Below, piece by piece: positions 45,418 through 57,680 of a stretch of 64,000 bases of DNA. How positions within the stretch are numbered: the stretch's first letter is position 1; the number at the start of each line of letters is the position of its first letter. This stretch comes from Protula sp. h YS-2021. Its lineage: Eukaryota > Annelida > Polychaeta > Sabellida > Serpulidae. The notes under the pieces were generated by a model. It did no database searches. It saw only the letters and a program-made list of their open reading frames with translations, and had not been told where the DNA came from. Location of the stretch: contig OX457024.1 of assembly GCA_949752745.1 (NCBI GenBank), positions 47,062,490 through 47,126,489 of the forward strand, given 5' to 3'. A program made the translations under genes and the position numbers.

Positions 45418-46439
45418 TGTGGGTTCGACTCCCATAGTGCGTACATAAAAAATTTCCGAACAAAGAACAAACACTTCCCAGTGGTAGCACAGTATGTTGG
45501 GACAGGCGACACGACTTTTACAAATGATAAATCAAAGCACGTATTTGAATTATTCGACCAGATCATCCGAGGAGTAGCGTTTTATAATAATCTTAACTGT
45601 ACACACAAACCTACTTTAATTGCACAACACAAGTCAAAAGTTGTTAGAACTAGACGAATAATCAAGGAAATGAATATACTAAGCTTATCACCGATTCCAC
45701 CTGTCCATGCATAAGACAAAATACATGTACATTTTGTTCACAAATGTGCATTGAAACAATTTTTACAGTCACACCTGAAAGTACCAAAAATAAAAATAGA
45801 ATAAATAAATAAAATTGCCCGTGAACATTTTACCCAGCCTTAAAGTGAAGACATTTGAAAAGTAAATGGAGAAACCGAATAATTTTGACAAAATTTATAT
45901 CGGGTTAAATAAGATTATTTAAGGCTAGATCTGTGAGACGAAGAGAATTTCTTCTGTTTCTCCTAAAGATATCCATTTATTTATAACAAAAATACAACTG
46001 AAGATTTACCTGGGATCAGGTAAGGGAGGAACGGAAGGAAGAAAAGAAAGATTTGATGTTCTGATTTTTTTGCATTTAATTTTGCTGAAGCCATTTTGTA
46101 AATACCCCTGTGCAGTCACTATTATTTTAAAACTGGAATAATTATAATTAAGCGTATGGACCGTATAACCCTGAACAACCAACATGACTTAATCAAGCAT
46201 GTGTCTATATATGCTACTGTGAGAGGTAGAACCACAAATATGGACATGAAAAAACTAAGAAAGGAGACAAAGAAAAGTACGCCTGGAGCACAAAACAAAC
46301 TCACGACCTCTTTCTTGACAATCAGGGATGCTAAATGTCAACCCAATTCGGCCTCCACGCCTTACGGCTGGTAAAGTAGGAGCACATGGTGATTTTCTGA
46401 ATAATCATTGTTGGCCAATATTTTGTCCTGGTCGCTATA

Positions 46440-46700
46440 CAAAACAGAAGCTTGATACAGCAGTTTGTTAAATGTTCTTGTAATTTTAACGCAATCGACC
46501 GGATTTCTAAGAAGAGCAACCTTTTTATCTTTTCTGAAATTTTGGCAATATTTTGGCCATTCTTGATCATGTCACCAAAAGAAATACAAATTATGTGGAG
46601 AATTTCTCAGGGTGCATCGCATCCAAATATCAAAGCAATCGGACCAGAGCAAAAATGCAGGAAGAGCAGCCTCTTAATTTTTTTACCCATGTTCACATAA
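46440..46700 (+). repeat. Dispersed satellite-related fragment
   Basis: Words such as GGCAATATTTTGGCCATTC, ATGTCACCAAAAGAAATAC, GTGGAGAATTTCTC and CAAAGCAATCGGACCAGAGC match the themes at 19.74 kb and 25.5 kb. The open frame here is a by-product of the repeat. Confidence 0.5.
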
Positions 46701-48860
46701 CTTAACTGATAAACCACAAGTGATGGTTATTGTCAGTCGACGAAAGTCGGTGTGCTAAAAAGGCGCACTACGACATACAACAACCGAAGTCTTTTTTTTG
46801 TCATATTAAAAATCGCTATGTTCAATGTGGCATGATCAACGAAAAAAATCATTGTCAAATTGCGAGTCTAGTACACTAAAACCACCTGGGAAAGAATTAT
46901 AATAAAATTGATAGTAGTTACATTACATACAGTAACATTTCAAAAGACATCTTCAAACAAACAGAAAAACACCCATATCTTTCTAATTTTGACGGATCAA
47001 CCCGCCCCTTCCCCAAAATAAAACAAACAGAATATTGTGGTCTCTGATGAAAATATGTGTCCTAGCCGTTCAACTTTCCCTCTGTTATGAACTGCTTAAT
47101 GGGTAAAAGAAGACTTTGAACAACATTTTCACTATGTATAATCTCATCAGGAGCGTAATACATACCATTTCTTGTATTTAAGTCTATGTAGATTGTATGG
47201 AAAGGCTCTGCAATATGAAATGCTTAATCCGTAACCAGGAACTAATTACAGAATGTCATTTGGCGATAAATTATTTACATAAGCCATTTTGAACAATATT
47301 TTAACCGCAATGGCCATCAAATTGTACCGCACATTCAAATGCAACTATAAAGAGACTCTCTTCCATAATGGGAAATATTTTTAGCTGACAAACAAACTAT
47401 ATTCGTCTGCTAAAACATGGTTATTTGAGAACATGATTAAACTTTTCTTTATGAGCTTTTGAAAAAGTATAATATTTAACGAATTTTAGCAGAATGCTAA
47501 GAAAGAACGAATTTTTTTAATTATAGGCTATGCAATTTCAGTTGATATACAAAATTATCTGGCTATGCTCGATAAAATCGTGGTGTAAATATAAGATTTG
47601 TCATAATTCACACGAAATCTGACTCGCTTCCTACAGTCTATGTTTCTTAAGGTTCAATTCACAGTTTAAAAAATCATTTCAATTAGTTTAAATATTTCCT
47701 CGTTCTTTTCTTCACGATTTATGGTAACTTTTGTTTCTGACATCCTGTTCTGATACCAAAATCTATACAGACATAAAAATTCCTGGCACTTCGGCTAAAA
47801 GTACTGCATTTCAGTTGCAAGTTTTTAAAACAGCCTAAAATTTAAAATGTATTCATTGTTTTAATAATTTTGAGCATTCACATACGAAAAATAACATATT
47901 TTAACTCTTGAATATGACTGAAACAACCCCTATTCTAGCTGCCCAAAACTTCATATTTCAGAAACAGTTCTCAATTTGTGCGCTTTAATCCTTAAATATA
48001 AATTACAAAAACAAAAGTTTTGGAAATAAGCTTTTAAAATGTGTATTACATTGATATTTTAAGTTTTTGCTAAATATTCTATAAATATTGAGCGAAAACT
48101 GCATAATAAAGTTAATTAAATCTTTAATTAAACGAATCGAAACTCTTTTAAAATATGTTGAAGATAAATTGCCTCACATTCTTCTCTATCTACAATTTAT
48201 ACATATGCCAGTTTTGACGAAAATACTGGCAACTTTTCACTTAATAGAACGCAACGATATACGCAAGATATTTGGTTTTCCACGGCTCGTTCGATGAGTT
48301 TTCCTATGAAATTTAGATCTGAGACTGGTCCATGGTTCTTCAACATTCGATCAAGCGATTGCTTTTTAATAGCGATTTCACAACAAATGTTTTGCGTTTC
48401 CGAGGCACATATGCTTGTTGAACTGATTCATTTACAATATGCTTTATTCCAGGTTAGAGGTTCATTTGCGCATTGTTTTAGTAGAGGGATAGGTAATAAA
48501 TGAAGTTCAAAAATTTATTCTTTCAACTGTTTTAGCAAATTTAAAACGCCATTGTGATCCAACAACTAAAAGCTCGTAAAGTTGATTACTTTCTTCAAGC
48601 CATCGATTTGCATTGGACTGGCACTATTCTCCGGGAAGGTTTTAGGAATATTTTGCACTTTTGAATGAAACTACTGTTTGGCGCTATTTGCCAACTGGGA
48701 CGAGCATGCGTGATCAGGCATTGAGTTCTCCTTGTTCCAATGCATGATTTTACTAACCTCGTGAAAAATTTGTTTGCAATCCGTCTTATTGTTACTGATA
48801 AATTGCCGATAATACTCGAGTTTTAGTTATGAATAACTTTATCATAGAATTTTCGCTCTG
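46701..48860. other. AT-rich intergenic stretch
   Basis: Short frames at 48088-48503 show no family motif. No repeat ends or RNA genes recognised. Confidence 0.3.
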
Positions 48861-48861
48861 T

Positions 48862-49739
48862 TTAATATTTGTTTTTGTTGGCCTCACTTCTGTTCTTTCT
48901 GTGTACTCTCTCACACGTCCTGAGCCTTTTGAGCGCTTGCACTACAGTTGTGGTAATCCACGGGTCTCTGTGTCTCGTTCTACAACGCCTGGAAATCTTA
49001 AGATCACGCTTATTAAGTACTTGCATCATATCTTTATCCAGTTCTTCCATCAATGTATCAAGATCCCTACCATGTAGGAAGTCACTATCTTTGATTTCAA
49101 GATATCCTGTTTCAGTTCTGGAATGTAAATATCCTTAATTTTCCGGAATGAGACATATTTCGGCGGGAATAAATTCTCCATTATTTAGGTCACGGAGTGC
49201 CAAATTGTCCCGCTGTCTTGATATAACCTTTTATGAGCGTCGTTTCTTTCACGTGTTTTTCTAATCCAAATGGAAACAATATTTCCTTTAAGTGACGTAT
49301 GTGTAGCTGGTCGATTTTACCCCAGTGAACATTAAAATCACCTGTTATAATAACAGGTGTATCCATGAGGCCACCGATAGGCCCGGTGGCATGTAAATAG
49401 TCATCACATGAACTGGTGGTCTTTTCCATGAAGAAAGGTAACTAATTATTGAGATATGGAGTGTCTATTTTGAGCAAGTCAAATATAAGAACTGACTGAA
49501 TTGTGATAAGCCTATGACTACTCTCCAACTGCCTGACTTTTGGTGCAAGAAAGACGTGACAGTGAAACCCTTGGATGCATAGAGGTACGTTTTCTATAGT
49601 TTTTCTTTTTGTGTAACAGTTTTGGAATGGTCGTATTTAATGCAAGGTGCTTGCCTGACTGATTTTCGTACGAAGGATCGGGAGCTTTGACACAGGGGGA
49701 AGAATTTGCTGTAATTTTGTGCGTTATTTTTTTTGGCAT
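48862..49739 (-). pseudogene. LINE relic: endonuclease region (CR1/L2-like)
   Basis: On the minus strand, 49190-49429 reads DTPVIITGDFNVHWGKIDQL, the GDFN motif of AP-type endonucleases of non-LTR retrotransposons, followed by a FGLEKHVKETT stretch. Further on, 48862-49053 gives RRCRTRHRDPWITTTVVQAL and LRTCERVHRK, typical of the linker between endonuclease and reverse transcriptase in CR1/L2/Jockey-type ORF2. Stops and frame changes separate the pieces. No RT was found downstream on this strand. Confidence 0.65.
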
Positions 49740-50069
49740 AGTCGGATTCTAGTCACTTTCCATATACGAATGTAATCCCAATCAAGGTGGTGTTAATTGA
49801 ATCTGTCAAACTTTTGTGGCTAATACTCGATTACCGAGAATTAAAGTAAGTAAGAAACCCATTGCCTCGTGGCACTCTATTACATGCTGAAGTAAAAATT
49901 GAACTTATAATTAAAATTGGAAATCATAGCCTGCACACTGTACGAGGTTTCAACCTGATCTGGTAAGCCTAAGTACTTCCAAGACTGACCGTAATTCATG
50001 CAGTTGTAATGCCTCCAAATTGGAAATTCGGACTAATTGGTTGTTGGAGCTTTTTTGACTCCACAGATG

Positions 50070-50680
50070 CACAGTGACACGCCTTAGAATCCGTTTAGAG
50101 GTTCCACAGGAACTAGGGCTACTATCCCAGGCAAGACTAAAGAATCATCTCCAACACCGTTGTCTTCTTGCAGCAGTCACTGCCAAACAGACCCCAGAAA
50201 CCTGCAGTAACCGTGTTTGTAACCAAATGGTGAGAAAACTGCTCCAGCGATACGGTTATTGCGCGCGTTGTGCCTATCGAGGTTTGCGCTATGTCTTGAA
50301 CTACGCCGGCTGGAGAACGCTTTAGCGAGGCCTGCGTTAAAGAAAGAGACCGATGGGGCAGTCAAAGTGTGACTGGGCCAGGACAACTGACTTCCTAATT
50401 CCGTGAGAGCTTGGCAGCAATATATTTAAGCGCCAAACGTCCAGATCTTCCCTTGACATACATTTCGTCGGATCTTTTGCCGTTCGAGCATTCGTGAGAT
50501 ATGCTTGGAAAATTCGTTCGCGAGCGCAGCATCCCACCTAAAACATCGCCAAAGTTTAGAGAAGCGCTTGTGGATGAGTGGAATCGCATTCCATGTCACA
50601 TAATACGGAATTTGATGAGACTCATGCGGCGCAGATTAATTGTTGCAAGGTACGCTTGTGGAAGACATACTCGATATTAA
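50070..50680 (+). pseudogene. Tc1-like transposase relic
   Basis: The start (50074-50325) encodes a DNA-binding-like region, CSNRVCNQMVRKLLQRYGYC and ARCAYRGLRYVLNYA, matching the HTH/linker pattern of Tc1 transposases. The end, in another frame, reads EALVDEWNRIPCHIIRNLM, RLMRRRLIVARYACGRHTRY and stop (50678-50680), the characteristic Tc1 C-terminus. The DDE catalytic core between them is not recognisable and is probably deleted or scrambled. Confidence 0.75.
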
Positions 50681-51654
50681 GAGGGTATGTTTGGTTAAGC
50701 GTGACATTGTCGCTGTTGACGCAAAGTCGATTTTTTTTCAGAAACAGAAAGTTTAACATTATAGCTACTAAAATATGTAATCATATTGAGGCTTAATTAT
50801 TTCTCAAATAATAAATTTTGCAAGTTTCAAAGTTGCATTTCTACATTTGTTTATTACATGTATGACAGCATATTTAAAACGCTACTTATATAACAGGGAT
50901 TTCTTTAAAAGTAAATTTTAGAAATTTGGTTTGATTTTCGAGGTTTCGCGATATGCTGTTGAGAATATTTTTGAAACAATATTGTTTCATGTGAATCTTT
51001 TTCACAAACTAGCAGATATGAAACCAAAGGGAAAAATCTAGCGCCAAATCAAGACAAATTAGTGCCATTATATTTATGCTCCTTACCTGTATCACGCACT
51101 AGCGACGCACTGTCGTATCTTGAAAATCTATGATCAGATTGAATAGAATTTTTTTCAAAACAGAAATTGTCACCCATTAATAAACATATGTGGTCAACCA
51201 AATGTTGGAGACACTAACTCATCAACAAGATGTTCATTCAGAACATTAAATCCACAAATTGCTATTTTTATCAACAATGTCCATCATATTTTATACGAAT
51301 TTGCAATGTAAATACATTGCATTACATTATAACACCACACGCCCTGCCTCAGGAAAGTACATTGACCAGTAACAAATAATATTTGAACAAGTATAAACAC
51401 TTTGGAAGTCCTACATGGTCTAAGCAACAACAATGTGGTAGCTTTTAACTTAAATACAAAATCAACTGAGCTGCCCTTCGGTTATATCATGATTATGCTG
51501 AGATTTAGTCTATATACTCGATTTTATCTTTCAACAGACACTGAATAGTGAGGAAATATGGAATGGCTGGAAAGAATCCTTGGTAACCGCCATCCATAAG
51601 AAATGTCAACATCAACAGCAATTATTGCCTTATTTCGTTACTCCAAAATCGAAC

Positions 51655-51860
51655 GTAACGAGTGTCAGTGAATAGTCCATATCCATCAATTTTCGAAGTT
51701 TTCTTGTGTGAACCTCGAGGTTCCGTGCCAGGCCGGACGTTGTTTCTCGTCTACATTAATGGTACCGACCACGCAATTAGTTCTTTTGTACGCTTCTTTG
51801 CATATAATTTAATTATTATTAGATCTATTTTGTTTGCTTGCCCCGATTATCAGGGTGAAT
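51655..51860 (+). pseudogene. LINE reverse transcriptase fragment (CR1/Jockey-like)
   Basis: The frame reads EPRGSVPGRTLFLVYINGTD, then HAISSFVRFFAYNLIIIRSI, matching the conserved 'PQGSVLGPLLFLVYIND ... FADD' RT block. At the catalytic box the two aspartates are replaced (FAYN). Only about 65 residues remain. Confidence 0.75.
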
Positions 51861-51874
51861 ACAATGTTTCATGA

Positions 51875-53560
51875 ATCATAAGATCACCCAAATTGTAGAC
51901 TCTGAAAGAACACAGGCGTCTTATTGCACGAAACATCTTCCGCAAGATAATTAACAATAAACTGGGGATTCGACTACTCATATAAACTGGGGATTCGACT
52001 ACTCTTTTATGCTACAAAGTTCTTACATGTACTTTTAGCTTATCAGTATTCATTTATTCACGTAATATTCGTATATTTAACCTGGTTTCAAGTCATATCC
52101 GGTAACTAACTGAATTAGAGCCGTCCCCTCCCAACCCATCTACACAAACACACCTAAAATACCTTTGGACTTTTTCTACTTTTCTAACATAAATGCTTCC
52201 ATTTTTATCAAGTGTTTTAGTGTTAATTAATTTTAGCTGCACAAATACTTTACTCAACTTCTTTCGAATCAAGATGTTGGATATTTACACGTATGCAGAT
52301 CCAGGAATCGAAATGTCCACGTCCTTTCCATAACCAAAGCGATGGAAAAAATAATATTATTTTTCATTCCTCTGCCTACTAAAATTGCAAAGAAAAAAGA
52401 AATGATTTGGCTGGACCTAAAACATTTCGAGTAAAGCAAAAAAAATCAACGGGTGTACCAAATTTAAAACAAAAAATTCACAGTAGCCAAGAAGTGGTAA
52501 ATGTGGCTTTTGAGCGGAAACGTTTTTATCTTAAAATTTTTCGCTTGTGCCTTCAGTACCAAATTTACCAATAGAAGTAACCCTGTAAATGCTTTAAAGT
52601 AACAGCTTACAAATTGACAATATGGTAGTCAAGTTATGCAAGCGTTTTATGAAATCATTACACGTCTCATATATCTCATTTGTGACCAGGTGACTGAAAA
52701 TTTTGGAAATAAAAAATCTAGCCTCGGCTGGGTCTAGCTTATTTGAGATCACCGATTGCCAGCTGGAATGACAAACAGAACTTTTTTCCTGAATTAAATT
52801 GACGTAGGAGGCTTCCTCCTTCACCCAACGGCAGAGAATAAAGTATCTTGTCCATTCTGAGTGCCTTGTCAATGGAGAAAACATTCTTTGTTAAAACCAC
52901 ATTTAGACTACGGCTCACAGGAAGGATTCTGTTTCTTGATATATTTCTTTCATTTTTTCAAATCGAGCTACTAAGGAAAACGAATTTTTTAGCTAGCAAA
53001 ATGTATTGAACAGATAATTCGCAAATAATCTATTATATTATCAATTTCTATTGCTCTGTTTAGCTAACTAAGAAATGAAAGAGATATATCAGCAGCAATT
53101 GTTTCTTAATTTGAGCTACTTAACAAAAAAACGTAGTAATTATATTACATCTGGTTTTCAATTATCAGCCTCACCTTCCTACCCTGGAGATACCTGACCA
53201 ATATTTGACAAGTTCATAGCCTCGCCAAAATTCTCAGTAGGTTGATATAAAGGGTTGAAACTTCCTGGTACTGCACCTTTTTGGGCGATCTATGGGAAAG
53301 AAATTACAGCCCATGATATGAGGCGTCCGTCAGCTGCAACATACGAGCACCCCTTACCTCACTGAGTTGTTCAGGATTCTTCGAACAAAACCACGTCCTC
53401 GCTGGGGAACGCATGTTCCTGTATAATATTCAGCTTCTGTTGAAGGCTATATTGTGACTTGTCCAAATTCACTAGCAGTTACAATTCCAGGTGTATCAGC
53501 CCAACTGTATTTGTCTACCAGTCTTCCTGGACATTGTGGTGGTCCATCCACCCAATTGAC
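51875..53560. other. Intergenic stretch without recognised genes
   Basis: AT-rich to about 53160. The open frame at 52594-52884 (-) shows no family motif. From about 53200 the base composition rises towards the DIRS-like relic. Confidence 0.3.
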
Positions 53561-53989
53561 AGGTAAGAAGAAACTAGGCTGATGTCGGAACTTTGCGCTA
53601 GAGGGGCATTAAAGGATAACCAATTGATTGTCGCAAAAAAGTGAAAACCCTCCCGATGACTATGCATTTCTATTCCTCCATGATTTTAGGCCGCATAAGC
53701 TGCCATAGCAGACTCCCTATGAAAGCCTCTTTGCTTCTTTCACCAGATCGCACCTTGTCCTACTCCTATGCTTTTATTGGATACCTCATGAACTTCATCT
53801 TGGATGCCATCAGCTTCACAAAAATCATGCCTGAGGCGCGGTTCGCTCCTGACTATGTTGCTTCTGGAGCATATAATGTGGTTGTGACTCGGTGCGCTTC
53901 TTGGCTAGCGATTCATTCTATTGTGACGACAACCTTTTTCTACTGCCGCGTCCTGTCTTGCTGCAGTGGTGGGGTGATGCAATATCTTT

Positions 53990-54210
53990 CCGAATTAAAA
54001 TATTAAGGCCTTTTTTTCCATGCCCCACAGTCTTTGGACCTCTGCCACATAGACTACACTTTCATAGAGACGAATCAATGCAGTGGGTGTTATTCGACGT
54101 AGGTTATGCAATATATCTCCGAATTAAGATATTAAGGCCTTCTTCCATGAGCCAGGGCCTTTGAATCTCTGCCATTTAGACTATACTTTCATTGAGAGAC
54201 GAATCAATGC
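53990..54210 (+). repeat. Local duplication of about 95 bp
   Basis: GCAATAT.TCCGAATTAA, ATATTAAGGCCTT and ACGAATCAATGCAGTG occur at about 53978-54082 and again at about 54106-54212. Confidence 0.7.
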
Positions 54211-54349
54211 AGTGAGTGTTTTTCGACGTCCTGTGCCGCTTCTCCTTCTTGACCCGTAAACTGACACTTCTGTTTCGAACTGTATTATCACACTAAAGCA
54301 TCTTCTCACTTATTCCGAGGCGTGATATCTATGCGGGGGGGAGGATGGT

Positions 54350-55560
54350 GTTCTTCTGTTGTGGACCGGTTAAAATCACAAGACAATACCTCCAGCGGTG
54401 ACAAAAATGCTACACAGCAAGGTGGTAATAGCAAAATTTTTCCGACGATGATTGAGGCGATTGGGGAAGACAACTAGCTGGGGTGGTCCCCACGGAGATT
54501 GAGTTGCCATCCATTGAAAATTGTAATCCGTTAAAGCCTACTCAGCCGGAATGATTTGGCTCATTCTGGAAGCTAAATCGGCCAGAACAGTCAGACTGCC
54601 TGTAATATGTGGCGCTTGGATGACAAAAACACTGTAGCGACTATGGAAGAGGACGTGCTTGGTGAGACGAAACAACGTCGATGAACGCGTGCCACCCTGC
54701 TCAGACAAATGAGACCACTGTCTGATTGTCCACCAAAAACCGAACCACGTGACCATTGAGAAGCATAGAGTGAAGTTGGCAAGCAAGAAATTCTGCCAAC
54801 ACATTGATATACATTGTGTTGTCGTGATCCGACCACCATCCTTTCCAAGTGTGCCTTTGGAAAAAGAAACCCCAAAAGCTGCAAGTCGGAATGATCCGGA
54901 CTTGAATTGATGGGGAGTGAAGAGAGAACGGGACACCTTTCAGGAGATTGTCCAGACACGACCATTACTCAGGGCTAATAAGAAAAGTCATAGACGATGA
55001 TGTGACGGCCTGTCACAACTCAACGCCTTCAGAACCACTCTGAAACTCGTGAAAATGACAACTATCTAATTCGACCGTCTTCTTTGTGACTACAAACAAC
55101 CTGAGAAGTGACTCTAATAGGCAGACTCGAAGCTTGGGCGAGGATACGACTCGCACAATCAGATCTGACAGCTCTTGAATAGGATTTTGAGTGGGAAATG
55201 CCCCGGGCCTTATAAAATCTGAGAGTTTGCCCCCAAAACTCTACCGGTTGAACCAGCACCAACTCGGACTTCTTTTAATTGACCAACCAACTGTTTGAAC
55301 AGCGTGGCCAACTGAGATAGAAGGATATGCCTGTCTTCGTTCACCAATTGCTAGTTGTCGAGATATTGGAAAATGAGAAACCGGACGCGTCGACTCCAGC
55401 GTTTGACTACTTTCATACCCTATATGAAAAGAAACGATGCTGCCGAGAAACTGAACAGTAGAACAAGAGACCAACTGTTTTGTCCCCCTATCCCGAATTA
55501 TCGTGTATTGGAGTGTGAATATATATACAACTGACAGATCCACATGCCCTGGTTTAGCGT
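54350..55560 (-). pseudogene. DIRS-like retroelement relic (RT and RNase H)
   Basis: On the minus strand 55241-55543 and 55062-55262 give RT-end-like pieces (TVQFLGSIVSF, then ISRQLAIGERRQAYP). 54538-54936 then gives an RNase H-like region: WFGFWWTIRQWSHLSEQGGT, RSSTLFRLTKHVL, QAPHITGSLTVLADLASRMS. The order '(TDN) ... QGGTRS ... HI.G ... ADxxSR ... W' followed by WGPPQLVVF is typical of DIRS/Ngaro-type elements. The expected acidic residue of the TDN motif is not preserved. Several frameshifts and stops are present. I did not find a tyrosine recombinase frame downstream (53.5-54.3 kb). Confidence 0.6.
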
Positions 55561-56380
55561 GGATTTGATTAACTGTGGAGTGTGCATCTTGTATAAGTTG
55601 AGATGTATGAGATGTGACAAGTTTTACCCGACTTTTTGGGAACCAAGAAGATTCGACTGAAAAAAAAACCCTAAGTGCCCATAGTTTTCTTTTCTACGGC
55701 TTTCTTGTCTATCTTCAGTCATTGTGTGTAATGCCAGTTGCTTGTCTGCTGGTGATCGAAGGACGTGACTAAAGAAAGATCGGGAAGCTTGGCTAGTGAA
55801 TGTATTTGATAATCCGACTTGTCTCTCGCATACGGTAAAGGGTAGCCCCAACCCAACCAGCGGATTATGTGTTTGGGAACTCCTGACCCTTACCAAGCTT
55901 CACAGAAATTCTCTAGCCTTCCTTCTGCTGGCACATTTATGCTTGATTTGGTCAATGAGAAACCAATTCTTCGCAAACATTTAAAGTATCTGGTGGAGAT
56001 CAACGTGCAATTTTGGCCAGATATTTTAATTGGTTGCTTCCTCTTCCTTTAAGGGACAGCTTTCTTTTAAGGTTCCACCTAATGCTTCTTGACCTGCGGA
56101 GCAGAAATAGGCGACGGGCACGATCCCTTCTTAGGCGTTGGGGTAGAAGGTATTATGGACTGTCGCTACCTAGACCTCCTGTTGTGGGCGGTCAAAGCCT
56201 TTTGCGTCAAAGCATTCTGCGACTTCACCCTAGCTGCATCAATGACACCTTTCAACAAATCGGAAGGAAAGAGTTCTGATTGTCACATGTATCAAAACGA
56301 ACTCTGCGAGGTCTGGCAATGTTTGATCACGGCGCAGTACTAATAGGGAGGTGAACAGGTAGACATTAACCTTGAACAGA

Positions 56381-56911
56381 TCAGATAATGCTACCACTAC
56401 CGAGTCTGACATTTGTTTTGGGTTCTACAAATTTCCTCTGCGTTTGAAACGCCGCATCCTGAAATGATGCGCAGACTCTTACGTGAACCTCTTCCGGAAA
56501 TCTACAATCACGCTCTGCCAATGGAACGCTGGAATTTGGATCAATATTAGGCAACCATGGCCCCATGTTGCAAAGATAGGCTGGTAGTTGTGTCTGTAGC
56601 ATCCCGTTGTTTGATTGATAGGTAGATGTCTTCACATGTAACAATTTATACTGGAGCAGACGCAACCACTGGCGCCGTCTTGCATCTTGTAGCGACTGAA
56701 GTTCTTCCATCCTTGCCTGCAACACGTTTGTTACGCAAGGCGCCGTGGATATCCCTACAAAATCTTCTTTCGGTAGTAGTTGGGAGTGGGCTGCGAAACA
56801 AAACGAAAGGTCTGCTGTCAAGGGCTTTGGCGTAGTGAGAGAGGCCGATGAATTTTCCATTATAAGCTTAATAATATCGCTAAAAGGAAAGTCAGTCGAA
56901 GTTAAGTTCAT
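56381..56911 (-). pseudogene. Possible gag-like ORF of the DIRS-like relic
   Basis: A 176-codon minus-strand frame upstream (in transcription order) of the DIRS-like RT relic. It begins MNLTSTDFPFSDIIKLIMEN and includes RMEELQSLQDARRRQWLRLL. No zinc knuckle or known domain is visible. Position and strand suggest it is the first ORF of the same element, but this is inference. The segment 55.6-56.35 kb between them is coding-like in composition but broken. Confidence 0.35.
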
Positions 56912-57680
56912 TTAAAGCTACAGTTTATATTTCACCTGAAAATTTTAATTATGACCTGAATATCTAATAATATGAAGTATTGCGTTTCAGCTGTAGAGTT
57001 CAATACATTTTGTAACTAAAATAGTTTGACACGGATGCTGCAAACTTCAACAATGTACTGCATAGTGTAAACTGGTAGGCGGTACAACCAGCTACAGTAC
57101 AGCTGACTGGCCTCTCGCAGAATCTACGTCCCCTAGCTAGCTGAGCAAGACTCATTATTGTTAAGATAAGTAATTATTAGCTATAGTAAATATCAGGATT
57201 AGGCCGCGCTATAGATTTTATTTTTAAATATCTGCACAAAGTGGATTTTTCTTAAGGCAGGAAGGCGAGGTTTGCAGGGTCTCAGATATCAGCCGAGGGA
57301 TGGGGGTATTGCAGGTAGGATCAGTGCCAACTCACGAATTGTGAATTTTTATTTATCCTATATAGAATCGAAGACTATTATATACAGTACTTCTTTATTA
57401 ACATCATACCTATAAATGCGCAAGATATCAAAAGAATCGATAACTAGAAAGTCATAAGAAATACGGAAGAAAGTCGGAAAATTTGGTTTTCGAGAATGTG
57501 TAGGGGTGCTTCTGTCCTAACAACTGCTTTACACACATTTTTTGCTCACGGGAAACTGTCAATAGGTCTCGATGATTTCGAGCGATCGGACAAAACAGCT
57601 CACACATTAATTCGCTCAGCGATATAAACATTGTAGACAGGCATGGTTCTCTTAGTCGGTTTGTTTACGTTATCATCAAA
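56912..57680. promoter_or_regulatory. Upstream region of the 57.7-kb gene
   Basis: This must contain the promoter and 5' UTR (or upstream exons) of the gene starting at 57681. No TATA box at a convincing distance or CpG-rich block was identified. Confidence 0.3.

Noticed and set aside
53641..54164. Plus-strand frames of 121 and 90 codons as a membrane protein gene
   Set aside because: They cover a local duplication and the decayed DIRS-like neighbourhood, with no motif, start context or splice signals.
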